Assembly: GCF_022489065.1 (NCBI RefSeq)
Contig: NZ_JAKVTW010000006.1
Coordinates: forward strand, 124,001 to 188,000
DNA: 64,000 nucleotides
Origin: Vreelandella neptunia
Lineage (GTDB): Bacteria > Pseudomonadota > Gammaproteobacteria > Pseudomonadales > Halomonadaceae
Direction of reading: 5' to 3'
Shown here: positions 57,043-64,000 of the stretch, in pieces
Layout: every line of letters begins with the position of its first letter
Position numbering within the stretch: position 1 is the first letter of the stretch
Notes under the pieces: model-generated
Seen by the model: only the letters and a program-made list of their open reading frames with translations
Database searches by the model: none
Told to the model about the DNA's origin: nothing
Made by a program: the position numbers and the translations under genes

Positions 57043-57290
57043 AATAATTTTCCTTAGGTGTGTGAGAGCAATCCTCTCATAAATCAACTTACTCGTATTG
57101 ATGCATATGTTCAATAGGCATGAGAGGTTTGGTTTTAACTAGGTCACAACTTTGATTTGGTTGGAGTGAACTTCGACTATTTGCCTATAAGATCAAAGCG
57201 CAATTCCAACAAGGCCTACCTCTGCGCAAGTTAGTTGCACACTTAATACACGCATATTATGAACTTATAGTTCCGAACGTGGATTGAACC

Positions 57291-57536
57291 ATGCAAACTG
57301 CTGAAGTTACCAAGTCCACACGAAAACCAACGAACCTCTCGCTAGATAGTGCGCTTCTCAAAGAGAAAAAAGGCTTGGGAATCAATGTCTCGTGATCCGC
57401 AGATGTAGGGGTTGCGGAAGCGGTGAAACGACACAAGCAGTCGAAGCGGCTGAAAGAAAATGCCAGCGCCCTAGCAAGCTCGAATGCATACGAGGAAACA
57501 AACGGTTTGCCACTCGCATGGCTCCGTCAGCACTAA
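57291..57536 (+). pseudogene. CcdA-family antitoxin gene with an in-frame stop
   Basis: An 82-codon frame that reads MQTAEVTKSTRKPTNLSLDS... LGINVS, then TGA at 57393-57395, then continues in the same frame as SADVGVAEAVKRHKQSK to NGLPLAWLRQH and TAA. This matches CcdA-like antitoxins over the whole length, so a single base change (probably CGA to TGA) breaks it. No ccdB toxin gene follows; instead the LysR gene begins to be read on the other strand 4 bases before its end. Confidence 0.72.
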
Positions 57537-58462
57537 CTCTGCTCCTTAAAAGGCGTAAAATAATGGGCAGCATCCAGGTCTTTGAATAACTCTTCAACCA
57601 TAAAATCAATAAACACCCGAAGCTTGGGAGCCAAGTGCTTGCTGGTGGGCCATAAAATCCGAAAGGTTCCCTGGTGCTCGATATAGTTGTTCAAGACCGT
57701 CACTAGTTCTCCCTTATCGATACCTTCGCGTACCATAAAGTCCGGTAGGCAAGCGATGCCCAAACCTGCACGAGCCACGTCGATCAATGCTTCAGAGGTG
57801 TTGCATACCATGGCGGTATTTAGCGTGGGCGTTGTTTCGTTGACGATTGGCCGAAGTGGCCAAGCCTCATATTTACCGGTACTGGGAAACTTGTGCTGCA
57901 AACAAGCATGATCAACCAAATCAGCAGGCGTTTGCGGTTGTCCCTGCTGGGATAGATACTCCGGTGACGCAACAAGCACTAAGCTGTAGTGCCCAAGTGA
58001 GCGTGACATTAAGCGTGAATCTGCTGGCTCCCCAGTGCGGATAACTGCATCGAAGCCTTCCTCAATCACGTCGACCATCCGATCCGAGAAATCCACGTCT
58101 AGCTCGATCAATGGGTAACGATGCATAAACGAGGTCAGCACTGGCATCACTAACCGACCAACAAGTGGAAAACTCACCCGAAGTTTGCCCTTGGGCTCTT
58201 GATGTATTTCTGACAGCTCCCGTTCTGCTGCTTCAACCTCGCCTAATATACGGCGGCAGCGCTCAAGAAAGAGTGTACCCTCTGATGTCAGTGTGATGCT
58301 GCGGGTGCTTCGATGAAGTAAACGCACACCCAAACGGGTCTCCAGACGAGCCACGCTTTTTCCGATTGCTGATGAAGAGACGCCAAGGTTACGCCCAGCA
58401 GCGGAGAAGCTGCGGGTTTCCGCTGCCTGAACGAAGTACTCAATGCCACTTAGTGAATCCAT
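57533..58462 (-). CDS. LysR-family transcriptional regulator
   Basis: 309 residues. Helix-turn-helix GIEYFVQAAETRSFSAAGRN, with VSSSAIGKSVARLETRLG, and an effector domain with the usual FSDRMVDVIEEGFDAVIR segment. Divergent from an MFS transporter gene 152 bases away, the classic LysR-exporter arrangement. Confidence 0.93.
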   Translation of the reverse strand: MDSLSGIEYFVQAAETRSFSAAGRNLGVSSSAIGKSVARLETRLGVRLLHRSTRSITLTSEGTLFLERCRRILGEVEAAERELSEIHQEPKGKLRVSFPLVGRLVMPVLTSFMHRYPLIELDVDFSDRMVDVIEEGFDAVIRTGEPADSRLMSRSLGHYSLVLVASPEYLSQQGQPQTPADLVDHACLQHKFPSTGKYEAWPLRPIVNETTPTLNTAMVCNTSEALIDVARAGLGIACLPDFMVREGIDKGELVTVLNNYIEHQGTFRILWPTSKHLAPKLRVFIDFMVEELFKDLDAAHYFTPFKEQS

Positions 58463-58614
58463 GGTTATCCATTAGAGAATTTTATTCCGATATGTTTGGA
58501 AATTTAGCATTATTGTCTTGATTGCTCAAAGTGCCTAACGTGATTGCCTATTCTCACATGCGGCAGGTAAACCCGCTGTTGCGGTTTAAACCTGCGCTTT
58601 AAATAGGCGACACA

Positions 58615-59812
58615 GTGATGACTACTTCGGAAATAGGGAGTTTGAACAGAGACAGAGACGAAACCGAGCAATCAGATCGGCTGCCGATTACGGCTTTGCT
58701 GGCACTGGCGTTGGCGGGCTTCGTCACGATCTTGACCGAGGCGTTGCCTGCAGGCTTACTTCCACAGATCGGAGCAGGGCTGGAGGTTTCAGAATCGCTA
58801 GCGGGTCAGCTTGTCACCGTTTATGCCATCGGCTCACTATTGGCCGCTATTCCATTAGTGGCCGCAACGCAGGGGGTACGGCGTAGGCCCTTATTACTGG
58901 CCGCTATTATAGGTTTTGCCGTCGCCAATACGATTACAACGCTCTCAACGAGTTACCTTTTGACAATAGCGGCTCGCTTTCTCGCGGGTGTGGCGGCAGG
59001 TCTGCTGTGGGCACTCTTGGCGGGTTATGCCGCCCGCATGGTACCTGAACATCTTAAGGGGCGCGCCATCGCGATTGCGATGGTGGGAACGCCATTAGCC
59101 CTTTCGCTGGGTGTCCCCGCAGGCACGTTCCTCGGTACTTTGGTGGGCTGGCGTGCCTGTTTCGGCATCATGAGTGTGCTAGCGCTAATTCTGGTCGTAT
59201 GGGTTCGCTTGAAGGTGCCTGACTTTGCAGGCCAGTCCACGGGAAAACGGTTGTCACTTAGCCAGGTATTTATGCTGCCGGGGATTCGATCGGTGCTGTT
59301 CGTAGTGCTGGCTTTTATACTCGCCCACAATATTCTCTATACCTATATTGCCCCATTTCTGGCAAATGCCCATCTGGCCGAGCGAACCGATCTGGTTCTG
59401 TTGGTCTTCGGTATTGCTGCGTTGGTGGGTATCTGGGTCATCGGTATATTGATCGACCGTTACCTCCGAGTACTGACGCTCGCCAGTACCGCCTTGTTCG
59501 GGCTAGCGGCATTGGCGCTGGGTGTAGCTGGTGGCCGTTTATGGCGCAGTGGGTGCCTGGGGTCTGTCATTTGGCGGCTCAGCAACGCTGTTTCAAACAG
59601 CACTCGCCAAGGCGGCTGGGGAGGCCGCGGATATCGGGCAGTCCATGCTGGTGACAGCCTGGAACTTGGCCATTGCTGGCGGTGGCATTATTGGAGGTCT
59701 ACTGCTGGATCGCTTTGGTACCGTTTCATTTTCGCCCGCACTGCTGATACTGCTTATAGCAACACTGTTGGTGGTGTTGGGTGCACGGCGGCATGGATTT
59801 CCAAGCTCATAA
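58615..59812 (+). pseudogene. MFS transporter gene, frameshifted near 59530 (AraJ/YdhP-like)
   Basis: The first 305 codons encode a major facilitator with the motif GSLLAAIPLVAATQGVRRRP and about nine membrane helices. Around 59525-59531 the frame changes: from there the conserved MFS continuation (AVYGAVGAWGLSFGGSATL, to GARRHGFPSS) is read in the next frame and stops at 59812. The sum is about 398 residues, the normal size. A one-base change (insertion of G in GCTGGTGG is most likely) explains it. It is either a true pseudogene or a sequence error. Confidence 0.85.
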
Positions 59813-60385
59813 CGCTAAACGGTTTTCTGGCCAATTGCTGCCGACGGCGACGTTTGGCACAGATCTCCGAGCGTTTGCGGTTGTTGACAAAGCATCTGCT
59901 GCCGGTGACGTTGAACCGGCCTACACCTGTCTACTCTGTCGGCACCCCACATTGGGGATGTTCGGGATGTCGGGATGCCCACTCCCCAGCCTCTCTACAG
60001 TCCACCGCCTAACCAAAGGGAAACGCTATCGAGCATGACGTAACGGGCCATATCCCTACAGCTGACTTGGTGATCCGGCCCGTGTGCGGGTGATGGCTAC
60101 TTTCGTCCCGGTGATGGATTTTAGCCATCAGGCGCGCTACATTGGGTTAACTTAGGTTCGGGGGGTACTGAATTGATGGCTAAGCTCACCATAGAGCGCG
60201 TTACCGCAAACATGCCTATGCACTCTTTGATGCCTCAGGCCGCATGGCAGTCAATACAATCCCCTAACAAATAGCTTCCAGATGGACGCGCCTTAGTCCA
60301 AAACGCATTTATTCGCCATGCTCCGCACGGCGAATAAATTCTTAACTATTAGATGCTACCCCCCACATCGGCCTATGGAGTAAAC
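59813..60385. other. Non-coding remnant region before the cassette array
   Basis: No intact gene in either strand. The end of the frameshifted frame (to 60012) and the region to 60260 show no recognisable protein. From 60262 there is a possible degenerate attC site, described separately, with a perfect 11-bp hairpin at 60307-60339. Confidence 0.5.
60262..60354 (+). repeat. Candidate degenerate attC site at the left end of the array
   Basis: Left core CCCTAAC and right core ATTAGAT (expected GTTRRRY) lie 93 bases apart with a long internal hairpin (ATTTATTCGCC with GGCGAATAAAT). The first gene of the array starts 31 bases later. The cores are imperfect. Confidence 0.4.
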
Positions 60386-60655
60386 ATGAAAGAAGAGCTC
60401 GACATTACAACGCTTATCTCAAAGGAACAGATAGCTGGCGGTAGTGGCCAAAGAAACCTGTATTGCCCAGTTTGCAAATGCATCAATTCTCATGTGAAGC
60501 CACCTTTTTTTATGGTCGACGAAAAGTGGCATGGCAATGGTGTGCTTGCGGTTACACCAATGTGGAGCGAGTGTGGCTCAGAATGGGAAGTTTGCATCGG
60601 GTCGCACAAAGGCGATGCCCCGATATTTATTCGCGTCACAAAATATTGCAAATAG
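60386..60655 (+). CDS. Cassette-borne protein with CPVC zinc-ribbon-like motif
   Basis: 89 residues from the ATG at 60386 with ATGGAGTAAAC upstream. It holds NLYCPVCKCINSHVKPPFF and, further on, a WSECGSEW segment, so four or more cysteines may bind zinc. I do not recognise the family. It is 19 bases before attC 1, the position expected for a cassette gene. Confidence 0.65.
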   Translation: MKEELDITTLISKEQIAGGSGQRNLYCPVCKCINSHVKPPFFMVDEKWHGNGVLAVTPMWSECGSEWEVCIGSHKGDAPIFIRVTKYCK

Positions 60656-60674
60656 TCTTTATGCTAAGAGAAGC

Positions 60675-60752
60675 ACCTAACCCGACGCTAAAGTTTGCTC
60701 CCTTCGGGCGCAGCGAAGCACCTTCGTCGCGTCGTTTAGCTTTACGTTAAGT
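60675..60752 (+). repeat. attC site 1 (integron recombination site)
   Basis: Core R'' ACCTAAC at 60675 and core R' GTTAAGT at 60746; inner boxes GCTAAA (60686) and TTTAGC (60735) pair with each other. 78 bases. This is the standard four-box layout of integron attC sites. It follows the gene at 60386 and precedes the next by 13 bases. Confidence 0.82.
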
Positions 60753-60765
60753 TTTAGGAGCTTGT

Positions 60766-61431
60766 GTGAAGTTTTCTCAAAAATTCTTATATTTGTTTGA
60801 ACAGCTTGAAATGCTCGAGAAAGGCATCGTGAAGCAATCTTATGAGCAATATAAAGAGGCTTTTGGTGGTGAAACCTCAATCAATGTCGCAGATCCCAAT
60901 TTCGTAAAAGTAACAATGTACGAGTACTTCATAAATTATGAAGGACCCGTTATAGCACGCTATATGATTATCACTCAGCTGTACTCACTGTTTGAGCGTT
61001 GCGCGATCTCATTTTCTAGGGATATAAGTAAAATAGAGAATCGAATCAGCATTACGGATCTACATGGTAGCCAGGGCTTTAGAGGTATCAAAGCTTACTA
61101 TACTAAAGTCAAAGATATCAACTATGCCTCTTGGGACAAGCTAGATAATTTAAGAAAAGTTCGAAACTTAGTTGCTCACAGTGATGGTTATTTAATGTAC
61201 TCAGACCAAAAGAATAAAATCGAAAATTTAGCGAACCAGAATCTAAACCTCATGGTATTGTCCGATGGACGGCTCGCTGTCAATTCATCCTTTCTTAAAG
61301 AATCAATGCGGGCGGTTATGGAGTTTTTTGACATTGTTGAACCATTAGTTTCAGAGCCAAGTTCCTTGCTTAACTTTGGGTATAAGCACGTTAATGAGTT
61401 CATAGAGTTCAGTCGTGAAAGAGAAACTTAA
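60766..61431 (+). CDS. Cassette-borne HEPN-like protein 1
   Basis: 221 residues from a GTG start with TTAGGAG upstream. Mostly helical. TQLYSLFERCAISFSRDI is followed by LDNLRKVRNLVAHSDG, whose RNLVAH (R133 to H138) fits the R-x4-H active-site motif of HEPN ribonucleases. I know this layout from uncharacterised bacterial HEPN-like proteins. Its stop codon lies inside attC site 2. AT-rich in comparison with the core genome. Confidence 0.75.
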   Translation: MKFSQKFLYLFEQLEMLEKGIVKQSYEQYKEAFGGETSINVADPNFVKVTMYEYFINYEGPVIARYMIITQLYSLFERCAISFSRDISKIENRISITDLHGSQGFRGIKAYYTKVKDINYASWDKLDNLRKVRNLVAHSDGYLMYSDQKNKIENLANQNLNLMVLSDGRLAVNSSFLKESMRAVMEFFDIVEPLVSEPSSLLNFGYKHVNEFIEFSRERET

Positions 61432-61554
61432 CAAACGCTTCAAGAGCGACAGCCAACGCGTGGGGTTCTCAGTTCAAATGGGAATTTGTATTTACGGCTG
61501 TTATGGTTGAGTTCAGTGGTTTTGCGTTGTCTTCCCCTTAAGCTGGCGTTAGAA
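61426..61554 (+). repeat. attC site 2, resembling the Vibrio cholerae repeat
   Basis: Core ACTTAAC at 61426 and GTTAGAA at 61548, 129 bases. The interior (AACAAACGCTTCAAGAG, CAACGCGTGGGGTT, and the end TTTGCGTTGTCTTCCCCTTA) follows the V. cholerae repeat closely by memory. Confidence 0.82.
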
Positions 61555-61567
61555 ATTCGAGGTAGCT

Positions 61568-62170
61568 GTGGCTGATTCCCGTGTAAGGCTAAAAAAGACT
61601 AACCCCGAGGTACTGATTGGCAACCTTCGTGGGGAAGTCGGTGAAGCTATTACCAATTGGATAATTTTGAGGCATCTACTTGGTTCAGCGAATCATCTGC
61701 AAACTGATGATATTGAGGCAGATATGAAAAATGAAAGTCTCGCATTTATAAACGCATTAAGAGATCGGATCAGCAATGATCTAGTGCTTACGTTGGCAGA
61801 GCTTTCGGAACAGAAAATTGGACAAACTACGTTCTATTTCGCGTCTGAAAAGCTAGGAACACTGCAGGACGAGGTCCAGGAGTTTAGACGCTTCATAGTG
61901 GCAAACAAGCTCAAAGAAAAAAGAAATCGCGAGATTGCTCATCGTGAACAGCCGGAAGAGTGGCCTCAGAAAGGTGATATCAGAATCACATATAAAACTC
62001 TAACTGTCGCTGTGGCGAAGGCAATTCGGCTGATGAAGAAAGTTGATTCAGAGTTTTTGGGTAAAGAAGCCTTTGTACAATGGCAAAAAATGCGAGCAAC
62101 GCGATATGACTTGGCTATGCCCGCACGAGCCAAATACTTGCTTCTTCCTCACATGCGGGATAGCCGATAA
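61568..62170 (+). CDS. Cassette-borne HEPN-like protein 2 (AbiU2-like)
   Basis: 200 residues from a GTG start with GAGGTAGCT upstream. All-helical. FINALRDRISNDLVLTLAEL and then LKEKRNREIAHRE: RNREIAH (R119 to H125) gives R-x5-H, a variant of the HEPN motif, in a layout like AbiU2-type HEPN proteins. Thirteen bases after attC site 2 and just before attC site 3. Confidence 0.72.
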   Translation: MADSRVRLKKTNPEVLIGNLRGEVGEAITNWIILRHLLGSANHLQTDDIEADMKNESLAFINALRDRISNDLVLTLAELSEQKIGQTTFYFASEKLGTLQDEVQEFRRFIVANKLKEKRNREIAHREQPEEWPQKGDIRITYKTLTVAVAKAIRLMKKVDSEFLGKEAFVQWQKMRATRYDLAMPARAKYLLLPHMRDSR

Positions 62171-62171
62171 T

Positions 62172-62231
62172 CTCTAACAAATGCAGGCATGGGGCGCTCT
62201 TGAAGTCGCGCCCCTACTGCTAGCTTTAGGT
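62172..62231 (+). repeat. attC site 3, degenerate right core
   Basis: Left core CTCTAAC at 62172; right core TTTAGGT at 62225 where GTTRRRY is expected. Arms GGGGCGC and GCGCCCC pair perfectly, as do GCAG and CTGC. 60 bases. Confidence 0.62.
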
Positions 62232-62238
62232 TTTATAC

Positions 62239-62877
62239 ATGCAAACGATCGATGAATACTTGAAGCGGACGGAAAGCGCAGTTCAGCGTCTTTTCGATGG
62301 TATCGACGATTATATTTCGATCCTTCGAACCGCAGTTGGGATGACTTTTGTTACTTCTGAGCCTTATGGTCCTGAACAAGATGCTGAGTATGCAGCGTGG
62401 AAGGCCGAAAATGCTAAGAGACTACATGCTGCACGGGAAGCTGAGCAAAAGTACCTTGCTGAGACCTTCGCGTTGGACACCCTGTGTGGCGCAGTCTTAC
62501 AGGTTGCGGCAAAAGCAATTGAGATCTACGGGCACAGCAAGCCAGTCCCACAGGTTTTTGAGAGCATTGTTAAACCGAAGATATCCAAATTTTGCATTGG
62601 GCGGAAAGTCCGCACTGTGCCGCTCGGCCTCATCATTTACGCTGCTCGAAATCAGCACACTCATTTCAATGATGGCAAACTGAGAGAGCCAAGCGCTTCA
62701 GTTTTTAAGAGACTCGCAACTGAGCACGGCTATGGAGGTGAGCAGCAGTTTTCTGATCCGGCATTCGATGTTACTAATCCGCGTTTGATGAGTCTTGCTA
62801 GCAATGTCACTGGTCTTATCGAGTGGCGATCTTACGAAAGTTATATTGCGGATATGCGTGCTTTGCTGCAAACCTAA
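62239..62877 (+). CDS. Cassette-borne HEPN-like protein 3
   Basis: 212 residues. Helical. GLIIYAARNQHTHFNDGKLR holds RNQHTH (R137 to H142), again R-N-x3-H, compatible with the HEPN motif. The stop codon lies within attC site 4. No similarity to the other two cassette proteins is evident except for the motif. Third in a row of cassettes with the motif. Confidence 0.68.
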   Translation: MQTIDEYLKRTESAVQRLFDGIDDYISILRTAVGMTFVTSEPYGPEQDAEYAAWKAENAKRLHAAREAEQKYLAETFALDTLCGAVLQVAAKAIEIYGHSKPVPQVFESIVKPKISKFCIGRKVRTVPLGLIIYAARNQHTHFNDGKLREPSASVFKRLATEHGYGGEQQFSDPAFDVTNPRLMSLASNVTGLIEWRSYESYIADMRALLQT

Positions 62878-62955
62878 CTAACACAGTTACGGCGGCGGCT
62901 GCTCCATTGTGGCTTCGCCTCCATTCCGCAGCCGCGCGTACTGGCAGCGTTAAAT
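62872..62955 (+). repeat. attC site 4
   Basis: Cores ACCTAAC at 62872 and GTTAAAT at 62949, with a long GC-rich stem (GGCGGCTGC with GCAGCCGCG). 84 bases. The stop codon of the HEPN-like gene 3 is inside the left core, and the stop of the opposite YoeB gene touches the right core. Confidence 0.82.
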
Positions 62956-63209
62956 CAGTAGTGATACCTGAGTTGGGCTATAAGCAAAGCGTCATCCGTG
63001 ACTTTGTAAACCATTCGGTGTTCTTCGTTGATTCGTCGAGACCAATAACCCGCGAGACTGTGTTTGAGGGGCTCTGGTTTGCCGACGCCTGCAAATGGCT
63101 CACGTTTAGTCTCTTTGATGAGCTTATTAATTCGGTTAAGAATCTTCTTGTCGGTTTTCTGCCAGTACAGATAGTCCTCCCAGGCGTTCTCGGAAAAAAT
63201 TAGCTTCAT
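62955..63209 (-). CDS. YoeB/Txe-family ribosome-dependent mRNA interferase toxin
   Basis: 84 residues: MKLIFSENAWEDYLYWQKTD, then the conserved INKLIKETKREPFAGVGKPE, YWSRRINEEHRMVYKV and the C-terminal LRYHY. His and Tyr near the end and the RxxEEHR segment are the catalytic set of YoeB. It overlaps its antitoxin by 4 bases, and the pair is read against the other cassettes. Confidence 0.93.
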   Translation of the reverse strand: MKLIFSENAWEDYLYWQKTDKKILNRINKLIKETKREPFAGVGKPEPLKHSLAGYWSRRINEEHRMVYKVTDDALLIAQLRYHY

Positions 63210-63457
63210 CCAAGAAGTTCCTTCTCCCGTCCACCACCTTGCTCCAGCTCGGTAACGGATTCCAGCAAACGGCGGGCGTTCTTAGGTGCGCGCAGGAGAT
63301 AGGCTGTCTCTTGCAGTGCTTCATAGTCTTCGAGAGAAATCATTACCACGGATTGCGCTTTGCTTCGGGTGATGATCATAGGTGCATGGTCTTCACAGAC
63401 CTGCTCCATGGTTTTTGCTAGATTCGTTCTAGCGGCTGTGTAGCTGATGGCGTCCAT
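63206..63457 (-). CDS. YefM/Phd-family antitoxin
   Basis: 83 residues from the ATG at 63457 (MDAISYTAARTNLAKTMEQV); the open frame begins far upstream and an ATG four codons earlier is also possible. PMIITRSKAQSVVMISLEDYEAL is the typical Phd/YefM DNA-binding and dimer fold. It neutralises YoeB and represses the operon. Read against the other cassette genes, so it must have its own promoter. Confidence 0.92.
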   Translation of the reverse strand: MDAISYTAARTNLAKTMEQVCEDHAPMIITRSKAQSVVMISLEDYEALQETAYLLRAPKNARRLLESVTELEQGGGREKELLG

Positions 63458-63729
63458 AAGGTCACTCATGTACAGGATGTTGTTAATGTACAGAATATAG
63501 TACGTGATGAGGTTTGACAATCGACTGCTCTGTGTTCGGCTTTTCGCCGCTTCGCCATTAATACCAATAGCATGGCTTGGGCAATGAAAGCGTAACCAAC
63601 GTAACCGCGGCCCAGTTGAGCGCTGCATAGCGCTGAATGAAAAACGCGATGGCGACGAAGGCCAGAGAGCACCAAGTAGTGCGCACTAGTTAAGGTAAGG
63701 GTGCTCAGCTTATGAGTCAGCAAATTTTT
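63458..63729. other. Non-coding stretch upstream of the YefM/YoeB pair
   Basis: No intact gene. AT-rich at 63465-63510 (TA promoter). On the minus strand the stretch 63500-63690 gives hydrophobic fragments in two frames (RYAALNWAAVTLV, then AFIAQAMLLVLMAKRRK) that could be the end of a frameshifted membrane protein. Confidence 0.4.
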
Positions 63730-63833
63730 GTATAACACCCTGTTCCACTGCATCAATGTCTGCTGCCAACGTTTTCCAAAGTGTCGTATAAAATCCGCTA
63801 TTAACCATTTGATCGGTGAGCCGGTCGTTATGC
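63730..63833 (+). repeat. Candidate attC site 5
   Basis: Cores GTATAAC at 63730 and GTTATGC at 63827 with moderately complementary flanks. A GNAT gene starts 17 bases later. Weaker than sites 1, 2 and 4. Confidence 0.4.
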
Positions 63834-63850
63834 ATAAAATGGAAAGATGA

Positions 63851-64000
63851 ATGTCACAAGAATTGTTTTTCCCCGTTATCGAAACTGAACGACTAACACT
63901 AAAGCCTTTAACCATTGATGACTCAGCTAGCTTACTGGCGATATTTTCAGACTCAGAAGCATGCGTTACTGGAATGCCGCCCCTTGGTCCACTGCTCAGG
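63851..64000 (+). CDS. GNAT-family N-acetyltransferase, partial at window edge
   Basis: The first 50 codons: MSQELFFPVIETERLTLKPL followed by TIDDSASLLAIFSDSEA. ETERLxLxPL is the usual start of RimJ/RimL-type acetyltransferases. The catalytic acetyl-CoA site lies outside the window. Position behind a possible attC site suggests a further cassette. Confidence 0.78.
   Translation, partial: MSQELFFPVIETERLTLKPLTIDDSASLLAIFSDSEACVTGMPPLGPLLR

Noticed and set aside
57382..57609. Minus-strand 75-codon frame opposite the ccdA pseudogene
   Set aside because: The plus strand gives an antitoxin match over its whole length; the minus frame has none.
59813..60012. C-terminal extension of the MFS frame to 465 residues
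   Set aside because: After the frameshift this frame is nonsense; the family-like continuation is in the next frame and stops at 59812.
63466..63915. Minus-strand 149-codon frame at the right end
   Set aside because: It mixes AT-rich non-coding sequence with a hydrophobic fragment and overlaps the GNAT start; at most part of it is a decayed membrane protein end.

Overview
The window looks like a chromosomal segment of a moderately halophilic gammaproteobacterium of the Halomonas/Vreelandella type. The basis is the overall gene repertoire (bo3 oxidase, TRAP transporter, NNP nitrate porter, acidic secreted proteins), gammaproteobacterial protein features, and moderately high GC coding sequence with halophile-like acidic proteins. 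This is an inference from gene content; there is no rRNA or tRNA gene here to fix the taxonomy.

Layout. 0-3.5 kb: a partial short-chain dehydrogenase, then a nitrate unit on the minus strand (NNP nitrate/nitrite porter followed by a NIT-ANTAR regulator) whose leader carries two hexaloop hairpins of the kind ANTAR proteins bind. 3.5-10.3 kb: a patatin-like lipase, a CZB zinc-binding protein, and a cell-wall cluster (two L,D-transpeptidases of different families, divergent, plus an M23 endopeptidase). 10.7-19.8 kb: LysR plus a glutathionyl-hydroquinone reductase, PRC-barrel and CsbD stress proteins, a DEAD-box RNA helicase with a long leader, endonuclease V, a GATase, thiol peroxidase, and an amidoligase/class-I GATase pair. 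19.9-26.3 kb: a large MscS channel, two J-domain-related genes, an unknown two-TM protein and a CBS-BON protein. 26.3-35.6 kb: a class V aminotransferase and a complete nucleoside-salvage unit (tsx-nupC-deoC-deoA-deoB-deoD-cdd) divergent from deoR, with two DeoR-type operators 21 bp apart between them. 35.9-40.8 kb: cyoABCDE. 41-50.2 kb: DMT exporter, OMP beta-barrel, DctPQM TRAP transporter, HlyD/DUF2955 efflux pair, CsbD-like protein and a DASS anion symporter. 50.4-55.2 kb: an unknown lipoprotein and a TPP riboswitch-tenA-thiC unit.

From about 55.2 kb the character changes to an accessory region: AT-rich stretches, a NYN-domain nuclease, an IS1182-type transposase scar, a ccdA antitoxin gene broken by a single stop codon, a LysR/MFS pair whose transporter is frameshifted, and then (60.3-63.8 kb) an array of integron-type gene cassettes. 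Four attC sites are readable (two with clean core sites at both ends, one that strikingly resembles the Vibrio cholerae repeat, one degenerate), with two weaker candidates at the ends. No integrase gene is visible on the side where it would be expected, so this resembles a cluster of attC sites lacking integrase. Three successive cassettes encode different proteins that all carry an R-N-(x)n-H motif of the HEPN ribonuclease type; the next module is a YefM/YoeB toxin-antitoxin pair in reverse orientation, and a GNAT acetyltransferase begins at the right edge. This cassette cluster, with its HEPN-like cargo, is the best candidate for a little-described system in the window; the ANTAR-type nitrate leader is the best regulatory find.
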